From an uncultured Succinivibrionaceae bacterium (GTDB lineage Bacteria > Pseudomonadota > Gammaproteobacteria > Enterobacterales > Succinivibrionaceae), in assembly GCA_944393045.1 (NCBI GenBank), contig CALXYT010000096.1:1-47018 (forward strand): DNA of 47,018 nucleotides. The letters run 5' to 3'. The position numbers were made by a program, and so were the translations under genes. The notes under the pieces were generated by a model, which did no database searches, had not been told where the DNA came from, and worked only from the letters and a program-made list of their open reading frames with translations. Of this stretch, positions 9,259-16,584 are shown in pieces. Each line of letters starts with the position of its first letter. Positions within the stretch are counted from its first letter, which is position 1.

Positions 9259-10869
9259 TTATTTCTTTAATTTTTTTATACGAGAATCTAGCATCCACAA
9301 TTGTTTCAATATTCCTAGATGAACTTTTCCATTGTAAAAAGATGAAATTATTATTTTATGCAGTTCGCTTTCATGATTCCTCTTAAATCTCTGTAGCATA
9401 GCTACGCACCATCTAGGAATAGGAACCATTGCTCCCGTATTCACGGAGTTTACTATGCTTTTACATTTTTCATTATCGATATTACAATTTTTTTCCGATT
9501 TTATTAGAAAATGCATAACAACCGTATTTTCTGTTACAAAGAACAATTCGATACAATCTTTCTCAAATAGAATGTTTGTTTTCTCCTTCCTTATATCGAT
9601 ACGCTTACAAATTTTTCTACTTGTTCCAATTATCATCTCTATTTTTGCACTAGAGCTAATAAACAATTCTCTAGAAGAAAAATCAGGTGGAATTTCATCC
9701 CAAGATAAACACTTGCCAGTTTTATCTTCAAGATGGATTTCATATCTGCGTGTACTAGCTGGTATATCTCTTGAAATTATTGATATCTCTCTACCCACGT
9801 ACTTTCTATCTACTGATAGCATGATAGGTTTCTTGCATACATTTATTTTTACTATATTTACGTTATTTACAGAATAATCAATTTCTTTTTTTTGAACATT
9901 CTTATCAGAATAAACATAAACATTTGGATTTATATTTCCGCTTAACACTGCACACAGTAGACTTGTTCTGTTTTCTGTAGGAATCAAACTTTCTCGCTGA
10001 ATTGTCGGAGGCCATATAGGGATTAATTCTGGAAGCACATCTAAAAGCCAAACACCAAAATTATTTTTAAAAAAGTTACTTATATAATTAAATGACTGTT
10101 CCTCACTTGCAGAAACTCTAATTTCAATTTTTAATACTTTAAACAATTCTCTTCCAATTATGAGTATTCCTTGTTCATCCGTGTAAAGTTCTTGCATGTC
10201 TGGCATATCAAATTTAACAACAGCATAATAATATCTATAGGTAGAAATACTGTCTCCTCTGCGAATCTTTTTTCCTCCGTTTTCGTTATATGAAAATAAA
10301 GCTCCATAGGTATCAAAGCCATCAGCATAATCAGACAATTTACGTTTAATTCGCTCTAAATACAGATCATTGTTTCCAGATAGTTTAATCTTAAAGTTTT
10401 TTTCATTATCAGGAATAAAGTCGATTGGAACTAGGGTTGTTTCGTTTTCCACAAAATACGTATGATTCAATTTGACGTCACAGTGATGAACACCATCAGT
10501 AATGCATATCCAAAAGTTTCCGGTAGACGCATTATTCAATATTTCAGTATTAAATGCAGGAAAACCAATGCATAAATTATATTGGTTTGTTTTTGTTCTA
10601 GTGATGTAAACGGGCAGACCAACTCTTTGACTTAAACTTAACTCAGTTCTTCCATCTACACGCTTATCGCATTCAGGAGTTTGTTCTGTTTTTTTTTGAT
10701 GAAAAAAATAACTTGGGTGGGTTCCTCCCTTTTTCCTAAAGAAAACTATTTCGCCACATTCTGGACAAAAAAAACGCTTATGAGAATTGGGTATATAACC
10801 GTCATCGAATTCATTTGCACTAACTTCTTTTTCAGTACCGACTGCGTTACGGTCAATTGCGTATTTCAC
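9259..10869 (-). CDS. CoiA-like N-terminal zinc protein of the defence operon
   Basis: 536 residues from GTG 10869, chosen because GAGGAGG lies 7 bases upstream; a TTG 18 bases earlier is in frame but has no such site. Near the N terminus, RFFCPECGEIVFFRKK...SYFFHQKK followed by a further Cys resembles the zinc-binding N-terminal module of competence CoiA-type proteins. The nuclease core of CoiA is not evident. The rest is strand-rich and unrecognised. It lies 9 bases before the coiled-coil gene and about 70 bases after the restriction enzyme gene. In a Druantia type II reading it is one of the accessory genes. A zinc module that contacts DNA is a reasonable guess only. Confidence 0.6.
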   Translation of the reverse strand: MKYAIDRNAVGTEKEVSANEFDDGYIPNSHKRFFCPECGEIVFFRKKGGTHPSYFFHQKKTEQTPECDKRVDGRTELSLSQRVGLPVYITRTKTNQYNLCIGFPAFNTEILNNASTGNFWICITDGVHHCDVKLNHTYFVENETTLVPIDFIPDNEKNFKIKLSGNNDLYLERIKRKLSDYADGFDTYGALFSYNENGGKKIRRGDSISTYRYYYAVVKFDMPDMQELYTDEQGILIIGRELFKVLKIEIRVSASEEQSFNYISNFFKNNFGVWLLDVLPELIPIWPPTIQRESLIPTENRTSLLCAVLSGNINPNVYVYSDKNVQKKEIDYSVNNVNIVKINVCKKPIMLSVDRKYVGREISIISRDIPASTRRYEIHLEDKTGKCLSWDEIPPDFSSRELFISSSAKIEMIIGTSRKICKRIDIRKEKTNILFEKDCIELFFVTENTVVMHFLIKSEKNCNIDNEKCKSIVNSVNTGAMVPIPRWCVAMLQRFKRNHESELHKIIISSFYNGKVHLGILKQLWMLDSRIKKLKK

Positions 10870-10937
10870 GTTTTCCTCCTCGTTCAAATCTTCAGATTTC
10901 TAAAAATTTGAAAGTAACAAACGCTAGTACATTCATA

Positions 10938-11756
10938 CTATTCTGTAAAACCCAAATAACTCGAAAAACCTAACATATAGACAGCTAAAGACATAGCGAC
11001 ATCATTGTCCTCAATTCTGTTTTCTGCGGCCTTTTCCTTAATTTCATCTATTACTGTATCGTGAGGTATAACAGTGTTACTATTCTCATTTACCACTTTT
11101 TGAATAGTATTAGGTAGTACCATACACATCTGATAAAAGGCATTATCTTCTCCTGTCACAAGAGCGTAAAACTTATCCATACTTACTCGGCGAATCAACT
11201 TATGACTCACTTTTCTTTTATCAACCGTAGTTTCCCACTTTATGTTCTGTGAACGCTGGGCGATAGCCTCAACTAAAAAACAAGCACAATCATCATCGTT
11301 CAGCAACTGATTCTGCATTTTTATAAATGTCTTTCCCGCCGCAGCCGAATTCATGGTGTTATGCTTATTCTTCATCTCGACATAGACTTTATGCACGATA
11401 CTGCCATCCGGCAAGGCTATACCGTTTGGATTTTCATAAATAACATCCCAACCTCCTTCTTTACCGTTATCCGGTACATGGCAGTTAGCAATAAAATTAA
11501 AGATTCGCTGATGAAAGTAACCTATGTCATTGTTATTTGATTTATCTCTCTGTCGGAAAATTTCATTTTTTACAATTTCATCCCAAGATGATTTATATAC
11601 AGTCTTATCAAAAATTAACTTTACGGGATCTACGATATTCTTATTGAAACGTTTCAAATCAAAAGACTCGAGTTTATCGCCATATTTATCGATAGTTGCT
11701 TTGACATGATTAGTAAAATCTTCTTCACTGATAAATGATAAATTCCAATTTCCCAT
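10938..11756 (-). CDS. Eco47II-family type II restriction endonuclease (predicted site GGNCC)
   Basis: A 272-residue protein matching the Eco47II restriction family: it opens MGNWNLSFISEEDFTNHVK, has the family size, and contains a PD-(D/E)XK-like core with the catalytic E-x-K in YVEMKNKHNTMNS. It should cut unmethylated DNA at GGNCC, the site known for Eco47II and Sau96I; that site is inferred from family, not visible here. The gene begins one base after the methyltransferase stop, with GGAG about 11 bases before its ATG, so both are on one message. Intact GGNCC sites occur in the window (GGACC near 1193), so the partner methyltransferase must protect them. Confidence 0.8.
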   Translation of the reverse strand: MGNWNLSFISEEDFTNHVKATIDKYGDKLESFDLKRFNKNIVDPVKLIFDKTVYKSSWDEIVKNEIFRQRDKSNNNDIGYFHQRIFNFIANCHVPDNGKEGGWDVIYENPNGIALPDGSIVHKVYVEMKNKHNTMNSAAAGKTFIKMQNQLLNDDDCACFLVEAIAQRSQNIKWETTVDKRKVSHKLIRRVSMDKFYALVTGEDNAFYQMCMVLPNTIQKVVNENSNTVIPHDTVIDEIKEKAAENRIEDNDVAMSLAVYMLGFSSYLGFTE

Positions 11757-11757
11757 A

Positions 11758-12987
11758 CTATAACTGCTCCAATGATTCTTTAATTTTAACCGCTATCTCA
11801 TATGCCAGATTTACAGGAACCGCATTGCCTACCTGCTTATATTGAGAAAGAACACTACCTGAGAATTTCCACTCGTCAGGGAAACTTTGACATCTTGCAT
11901 TCTCTCTGACAGTAAATGGTCTTGCTTCTAACGGATGGCATCTGTCTGTTTGTTTTTGGCTAGGTGAAGTTAAGACGGTTAATGATGGTTCATCCATGCT
12001 CAGCCGTCTTAAGATACCTGTTCTGCCGCCCTCCATTTCCCAACATGATTTCATGTATTCTTTGGCAATATCTTCAGGAATATCACGCCAATAACCTCCT
12101 GGAGGTACCAATTCAAAAATTTCCTTTTTACGTGCTGAGTACTGAGTGCCTTCACTAGTAGGGCAGTCCGTTAAAACATCCCTTAATACAGGCTTGTAAT
12201 CATGTGGGTTAGGGAATGAAAAGCTGATCTTCTCTGCTAAATCGTTACGAATGCCAATGGTAATTAAACGCTCTCTTTTCTGAGCCACACCATAATCCCA
12301 AGCGTTAAGAACCTGCTTAAAAATAGTGTATCCGGTACTTTGAAATATGTCTGTTATGGTCTTATAAGTTTTCCCATGATCATGGGTTAATAACCCCCTC
12401 ACATTTTCAAATAAGAACATCTTAGGCTGCAATTGTTCTAGGAACTTAGCATAGTGATAGAATAATGTGCCTCTGGCATCCTCCAACCCCAGTCTTTTCC
12501 CTGCATATGAGAAACTTTGACAAGGAGCACCGCCAGAAAGCAAATCCAACTCACCTTTTTTCAAGGAAAAATAAGACAGGAGATCTTGAGAAGATATGTT
12601 TGCGATATCATCGTTTATCACTCTCCATTGAGGTCTATTCTTACGTAAGGTTTCGGAGGCGTCTTTATCAATTTCTATTAGTCCAAGTGAATTAAATCCA
12701 GCCTTCTCTAAACCTAAAGCCAGTCCTCCGGCTCCCGCAAATAATTCTATTGAATTAAACTGTTTCGGTGATTTTTCAATGGAATCTTTAGATGAAAAGT
12801 CAACAACTTCGCCTATATTGCATTTTAAGAAAATACATATCTTTTCTAAACTTTCTAACGAAACAGGCTCATTTTTCCCCATACGAGCTAGCACATTAAA
12901 GCTAATCCCTACTTTTTCCTTTAGTTCAGTTTTATTCAAATTTTTGTCAATCAACAATTTCCATAGTTTGTTGTAGCTTAGTGACAT
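11758..12987 (-). CDS. DNA cytosine-5 methyltransferase with N-terminal helix-turn-helix
   Basis: 409 residues. Residues 1-62 form an XRE-type helix-turn-helix. The methyltransferase follows, with motif I FAGAGG (83-88), catalytic PCQ (155-157), ENV (194-196), QKRER (236-240) and the C-terminal QVGNAVP (385-391). It transfers a methyl group from S-adenosylmethionine to C5 of cytosine, protecting host sites from the adjacent Eco47II-type enzyme. It is the first gene of the operon. Some C5 methyltransferases with such N-terminal domains repress their own promoter, and a palindrome lies just downstream of the promoter here. Druantia type II also has a cytosine methyltransferase (DruM), so this protein may serve both systems. 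Confidence 0.85.
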   Translation of the reverse strand: MSLSYNKLWKLLIDKNLNKTELKEKVGISFNVLARMGKNEPVSLESLEKICIFLKCNIGEVVDFSSKDSIEKSPKQFNSIELFAGAGGLALGLEKAGFNSLGLIEIDKDASETLRKNRPQWRVINDDIANISSQDLLSYFSLKKGELDLLSGGAPCQSFSYAGKRLGLEDARGTLFYHYAKFLEQLQPKMFLFENVRGLLTHDHGKTYKTITDIFQSTGYTIFKQVLNAWDYGVAQKRERLITIGIRNDLAEKISFSFPNPHDYKPVLRDVLTDCPTSEGTQYSARKKEIFELVPPGGYWRDIPEDIAKEYMKSCWEMEGGRTGILRRLSMDEPSLTVLTSPSQKQTDRCHPLEARPFTVRENARCQSFPDEWKFSGSVLSQYKQVGNAVPVNLAYEIAVKIKESLEQL

Positions 12988-13032
12988 CTTATAAGGCCTT
13001 ATTTATCGTTTTAAATTTACCCTTAACCTACT

Positions 13033-13060
13033 AAAAAAGATCTCACACTTTCGTGAGATT
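13033..13060 (-). promoter_or_regulatory. Palindrome or early terminator in the defence operon leader
   Basis: On the minus strand AATCTCAC, a 6-base loop and GTGAGATC are followed at once by six T. This sits only a few bases after the expected transcription start and about 45 bases before the methyltransferase ATG. It could be an intrinsic terminator acting as an attenuator, or an operator for the helix-turn-helix of the methyltransferase. Confidence 0.55.
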
Positions 13061-13073
13061 TTCTCCATATGCC

Positions 13074-13101
13074 ATTATAGTACATTAGCTGATTGATTCA
13101 A
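13074..13101 (-). promoter_or_regulatory. Sigma70-type promoter for the defence operon
   Basis: Minus strand: -35 TTGAAT (13101-13096), 16-base spacer, perfect -10 TATAAT (13079-13074). The start point would be near 13067, leaving a leader of about 80 bases to the methyltransferase gene. No other good promoter is seen between the six genes, which are tightly spaced. Confidence 0.7.
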
Positions 13102-13393
13102 GGTTTATCGGCATATTTTGAGATATTAGTTGAATTTTTATTCATGTTTCTTATATAACGTCATTTAATGGCATATACATCATCGACAACAACTGCATGC
13201 TTACTTCATCCTATTGCCTCACTGTTCACCTCTTAGCCAAATCAGCGACATATCCTGTACACTTATCAGCCATATGCACAAATATTGTTCTACACCCTAC
13301 TAAATAATCACCGATTAGACACCTCAATCGCACAAATCAATGGAACGAAAGCCTTTTCCTCTGTAAAATCCACGCTCTGTAATTTTTGTTATC
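13102..13393. other. Non-coding gap between defence promoter and left leader copy
   Basis: I see no credible gene here. Two GGCATAT words (about 13121 and 13173) and an inverted copy beside the -10 region (13064-13070) might be operator sites, but they are too short to be sure. Confidence 0.4.
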
Positions 13394-13852
13394 CAGATCA
13401 CATAATTACTTCATATTGACTAAAGCAGACACCGCAAAAAGATGCCTGCTTTTTTTCGTATGAGTCTTGACCAAACGGAAGAAATTTTTTCCAGAACGTC
13501 AGATTTCACCAATCCCCATGGCTACTTGTTAGGGGGTTTGTTTTTTTTACCAAAGACGACGGCTCTATTCACGGGACTTGCAACACGCAAGTGGGATGTC
13601 CTGTGCCGTGCTCTGCGTCTTTTCAGATCTGGATGCAGTAATTACCGATTTTTTTTAACCCACCTGCGTAGGCACATTAGGTCGCGAACTGATGGTGCAT
13701 TGCCAAAACAGGTGAATTTTTAATTAACCGTCAGTGTCATGCACGCACTGTCATCCGAAACGGGGATTCCCTGGGAGGAGACAAATGCTCACTGTGACAA
13801 TCAGCCATGAAAGGCTTCTCCGCTTCGGCTTTTCCGAACTGGAGAAACCTAA
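13394..13852 (+). ncRNA. Left copy of the structured leader, with an extra insert
   Basis: This segment matches 15701-16059 over most of its length, starting at CAGATCAC, with scattered substitutions and about 110 extra bases near 13537-13650. Pairings shared with the right copy are CACCTG 13661-13666 with CAGGTG 13709-13714; CACATTAG 13673-13680 with CTGATGGTG 13689-13697; CAGTG 13732-13736 with CACTG 13746-13750; GTC 13750-13752 with GAC 13780-13782; AGCC 13803-13806 with GGCT 13813-13816; and TTCTCC 13816-13821 with GGAGAA 13841-13846. Several pairs differ between the copies by changes on both sides, which supports RNA structure. A terminator-like stem with T run is at 13424-13456. Confidence 0.6.
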
Positions 13853-13981
13853 ATGGCAAATATATTTGATAGACCATGTAACAAATGGATTGAGATCCCA
13901 TCTGAAACTTATGCTGAATATATGAAGTACTGTAACACCCACAGAAAGCGCATGCAGGCACATAGCCTTTGCCGCTGTCGA
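13853..13981 (+). pseudogene. Truncated copy of the sigma-factor-like gene
   Basis: From ATG 13853 the frame encodes a protein start (MANIFDRPCNKWIEIP...) closely matching the first 42 or so residues of the intact gene at 16060. After the Cys-Arg-Cys at about 13979 the similarity stops and the sequence runs into the 3' end of the minus-strand gene at 13999. The part missing includes the DNA-binding helix-turn-helix, so no working regulator can be made. GGAG at 13841-13844 keeps the ribosome site. It marks where the abortive-infection-type pair joined the element. Confidence 0.7.
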
Positions 13982-13998
13982 TTTCAAAGCGAAATACA

Positions 13999-14505
13999 TC
14001 ACTTATCCCTCATAAAGTCTGTGTTTTCTAGATATTCGAGCTCCATTTTAAAAAACAGGAGAACTCGTTTTAATGGTTCTGCCACCAATATTAAGTTGCC
14101 ATTTTGAAGCCTTACGTATACCCCTTCATTATTAAAAGTAGAGAATCCGAAGGGGGCATTAAAAACTCCATATCCTTCATGGGGACGGTAAGAAACATCA
14201 CTAGCTTTTGTTATATTCCTATTTTTTGATCTTAGTATGGAATGTTTTGTTGCATCACAAATATCATTAATCAATTCATAATCACTTGATAATTGATCTA
14301 AACGATTTTTGTAACCATCGGCTAAAGAATTATATAAAATTTTTACATAATCCTTTGTATGTGCAAGCGAAATACAAGCTAATCTTGCTCTACGAAGATC
14401 TGAGGGAGCTTCTTTTAAAAATTCATCAACTGTTGGAATTACAGTATTCTCTAAATAATCTTTAAAATTCATAAAGAACTCCTTTTGTTGATCAGTTAAA
14501 ACCAT
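13999..14505 (-). CDS. Small helical protein, partner of the Abi_C-type protein (HEPN-like?)
   Basis: 168 residues from ATG 14505 (AGAGG 7-8 bases upstream); an internal ATG at 14472 also has AAGGAG in front and would remove 11 residues. The protein is mostly helical, with RRARLACISLAHTKDY near residue 40 and ICDATKHSILRSKNR near residue 83. The Asp-x-x-Lys-His arrangement recalls small HEPN-like proteins found with abortive-infection genes, but I cannot confirm a HEPN active site. It lies 19 bases after the Abi_C-type gene and is surely cotranscribed with it. A phage-defence role is inferred from the pairing and the location. Confidence 0.55.
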   Translation of the reverse strand: MVLTDQQKEFFMNFKDYLENTVIPTVDEFLKEAPSDLRRARLACISLAHTKDYVKILYNSLADGYKNRLDQLSSDYELINDICDATKHSILRSKNRNITKASDVSYRPHEGYGVFNAPFGFSTFNNEGVYVRLQNGNLILVAEPLKRVLLFFKMELEYLENTDFMRDK

Positions 14506-14524
14506 ACTAAAACCTCTTTTTACC

Positions 14525-15424
14525 TTAATTGTGTTTATTGATTTTATTCTCTACCGAAAGGATAAAATCAGCCATTGTCATTGCTGCATTAACAAACAAG
14601 CGAGCATGATGCTCATCTATATTAATTCTTTTCGCACCTACCCCATGAGAGTCGCTATCTTTATTACGCATTTCCGCAATAGCTGAAACCAGAGAGTTAA
14701 GTCCTGTAATCAAATTTTTAACTCTCTTGTCTGTGTTCGGATCGGTATGCATATGGTACAGATCCTTTACTTGCTTAAATAAATTACCAATATTTCCCCC
14801 TTCTGATGGAGCTTGATTTTTTTGTTCTATTACATAGCAAAAAATCTCCTCCAACAATGTTCTTGATTTTGTTATTGCGCTATCAAAATTATGTTGTTCA
14901 ACATCTTCCATTGCTCTAGATGAAATACTTTTTATATAATCTCGACTTATTTCTTTAATTTTGGAAGATTGCACAACTACGTTATTACCAATAGGTCTAG
15001 CCACAATGTTTTTATTGACGAATACTAATTCTGTGCCACTTGTCCGTAATTTTTCGCTAATGACATTAATTATATAATTTACAATAGCTTGGTAAGCTTC
15101 ATTCTTAACATCTTGAGAGTAACCTTTCAGTTTTTCGGCAAACTGACCTGGAGAAAATAAATAATTTAGTAACTCAACTGCCTTTCCTGTTTTAATACAA
15201 TCATCCAATAATTGCTCAAAATATTGCCATCTACTCTTGCCTGTTGGATTTTGAGGAAAACCAAAAGCTGTAGATATATCACATATATCTTTTCCACTTA
15301 GATTAGGCATAGCAATCTCAATAGCAACACCGTTTTTACACTTATAAGACTCATATTTGGTATCACCATCCAAAATTTCGATCATCTTCTTTGTTTTCAA
15401 AAATGAATATGGAGAATTCTGCAT
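14525..15424 (-). CDS. Abortive-infection C-terminal (Abi_C) domain protein
   Basis: 299 residues. The C-terminal part carries the Abi_C signature: RNKDSDSHGVG (about 257-267) and then HHARLFVNAAMTMADFIL, preceded by SRTLLEEIFCYVIE. The N-terminal half is less conserved and may sense the trigger. Such proteins (AbiJ-type and relatives) stop growth or kill the infected cell during phage attack. GAGG precedes the ATG at a normal distance. The gene heads a two-gene unit on the minus strand that lies between the two leader copies. Confidence 0.75.
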   Translation of the reverse strand: MQNSPYSFLKTKKMIEILDGDTKYESYKCKNGVAIEIAMPNLSGKDICDISTAFGFPQNPTGKSRWQYFEQLLDDCIKTGKAVELLNYLFSPGQFAEKLKGYSQDVKNEAYQAIVNYIINVISEKLRTSGTELVFVNKNIVARPIGNNVVVQSSKIKEISRDYIKSISSRAMEDVEQHNFDSAITKSRTLLEEIFCYVIEQKNQAPSEGGNIGNLFKQVKDLYHMHTDPNTDKRVKNLITGLNSLVSAIAEMRNKDSDSHGVGAKRINIDEHHARLFVNAAMTMADFILSVENKINKHN

Positions 15425-15465
15425 ACTATATGTTCCTCGCTCTAGTAAATAACGCCAGTGAAATG

Positions 15466-15492
15466 ATTATCCAATTAATACTAAAGTGTCAA
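15466..15492 (-). promoter_or_regulatory. Promoter for the abortive-infection-type pair
   Basis: Minus strand: TTGACA (15492-15487) is a consensus -35. GATAAT (15471-15466) follows after 15 bases, or the shifted TAATCA after 17. The leader to the ATG at 15424 is about 35 bases with GAGGAAC close to the start codon. The stretch from 15493 to 15700 shows nothing else I can name. Confidence 0.5.
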
Positions 15493-15731
15493 TAGATACA
15501 AGGAACTCCAAGTAGTCTTTCCTTCATATTGCTTACTTCTTAGCCCTCTCACCATGTCAAAATTTGTACATATCTCACTATTAGTACAATAATTATTCTA
15601 ACAATTATCAATTAATCGTCACTTATCCCCAAAGGTCGTTTTATTTTCACACGGACTTCCAATAAACGTGTACAATCAGCCGCTCGCATTAATTGTTAAG
15701 CAGATCACGCTTTTCAAAGGTGCGTTATTCA

Positions 15732-15763
15732 AGCAGACACCCTTATCGATGCCTGCTTTTTTT
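15732..15763 (+). terminator. Terminator-like hairpin at the 5' side of the leader
   Basis: AGCAGACACC (15732-15741) and GATGCCTGCT (15748-15757) pair with two mismatches and are followed by seven T on the plus strand. The same element occurs at 13424-13456 in the left copy with a different loop, so the stem is conserved while the loop is not. It would stop plus-strand transcription entering the leader, or act as an early attenuator if the promoter lies upstream. Confidence 0.55.
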
Positions 15764-16022
15764 GTTTGATTCTTGACCAAATGGATGGAACAACTCCTCC
15801 AAAACGTCAGATTTCACTAATCCCCATGGCTACTTATTGAAGGATTAGCAGTTTAACACTCGCCTGCGTAAGCTCATCAAGTTGCAAATTGATGAGTGCA
15901 TGGCTGAAACAGGCGAATTTTCATTAACAGTCCGGTGTCATGCACCACTGGTCACTTCCGAAACGGGGACTATCCCGCGAGGTGACCTTATATGTACACG
16001 AGACAATTCAGCCATAACGGTT

Positions 16023-16053
16023 TTCTCCGCTTCGGTTTTTCCGAACAGGAGAA
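16023..16053 (+). promoter_or_regulatory. Hairpin covering the ribosome binding site of the sigma-like gene
   Basis: TTCTCC (16023-16028) pairs with GGAGAA (16048-16053), and inside it TTCGG pairs with CCGAA, with a 5-base loop of T. The GGAG at 16048-16051 is the Shine-Dalgarno sequence for ATG 16060. Folded, the RNA would hide it. The left copy keeps both stems (13816-13846) with a changed loop base. Translation would need the upstream helices, a ligand, a protein or an antisense RNA to open this stem. Confidence 0.65.
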
Positions 16054-16059
16054 GCCGCA

Positions 16060-16554
16060 ATGGCAAAAATCTTTGATAAACCAAGTAACAAATGGATTGA
16101 GGTTCCAAATGAAACTTATGCCGAGTATATGAAATATTGTAGCAACCATCGTAAACGCATGCAGGCTCACGGCCTTTGCAAATGCCCTAGAGCTAAGTGG
16201 TGGCAGTGCGATACGGTCTGTGCCGACTGCATTCATCAGAATCTTCCAGAAACTGTATCTCTTGATGAATCTGTCACTGACTGTTCATCAGAAGACGAAA
16301 TGGAACTTCTGGACGTTGTCATGGATGGTTCTGAACTTATGGAGGAGCTTTTATGTGATGCAGATGAACTCAATCATCTATTGAAACGACTGCAAGAACT
16401 AATGCCGGAGGCCTTGAAGATTGGCAAACTTCGTGATGATGAATTGACCGACACCGAGATTGCCGAACGCATAGGTGTTTGTCGTACCACGTTCCGCTCA
16501 AGGCTGAACAAGGTCCGTGAAATCCTAAAGAAAGAGTTCCCGGAAGTATTCTAA
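16060..16554 (+). CDS. Sigma-70 region 4-like regulator of the element
   Basis: 164 residues. The N-terminal part has a conserved Trp/Tyr-rich start (KWIEVPNETYAEYMKYC) and a Cys cluster (CKCPRAKWWQCDTVCADC) that may bind zinc. The C-terminal part, from about residue 105, resembles sigma-70 region 4: LTDTEIAERIGVCRTTFRSR is a helix-turn-helix. Proteins of this layout, often annotated as sigma factors, are common at the start of replication modules in Firmicutes elements. It should bind DNA and steer RNA polymerase to element promoters; the motif at 16641, 22153 and 42186 is the natural candidate target. GGAG is 8 bases before the ATG and lies within a hairpin. A truncated paralogue is at 13853. 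Confidence 0.75.
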   Translation: MAKIFDKPSNKWIEVPNETYAEYMKYCSNHRKRMQAHGLCKCPRAKWWQCDTVCADCIHQNLPETVSLDESVTDCSSEDEMELLDVVMDGSELMEELLCDADELNHLLKRLQELMPEALKIGKLRDDELTDTEIAERIGVCRTTFRSRLNKVREILKKEFPEVF

Positions 16555-16584
16555 TAATTGAACTTCAGGGGCGTCCGCACCTGC

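Larger units (their letters stand above)
15701..16059 (+). ncRNA. Structured leader RNA upstream of the sigma-like gene (right, intact copy)
   Basis: About 360 bases precede the sigma-like gene without a credible ORF and are conserved in the diverged copy at 13394. Helices seen here are CGCCTG 15861-15866 with CAGGCG 15910-15915; CTCATCAA 15873-15880 with TTGATGAG 15889-15896; CGGTG 15933-15937 with CACTG 15946-15950; GTCACTTC 15951-15958 with GAGGTGAC 15979-15986, containing GGG 15965-15967 with CCC 15974-15976; AGCC 16010-16013 with GGTT 16019-16022; and TTCTCC/GGAGAA plus TTCGG/CCGAA at 16023-16053. Differences between the copies often keep pairing. The conserved loop TCATGCAC (15938-15945) and the palindromic loop GTTGCAAA (15881-15888) stand out. 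It matches no riboswitch class I know. Confidence 0.6.

Noticed and set aside
13442-13961. Short open frames on both strands within the left leader copy
   Set aside because: They are not kept in the right leader copy, lack ribosome sites and have unusual composition. The RNA pairings explain the conservation better.
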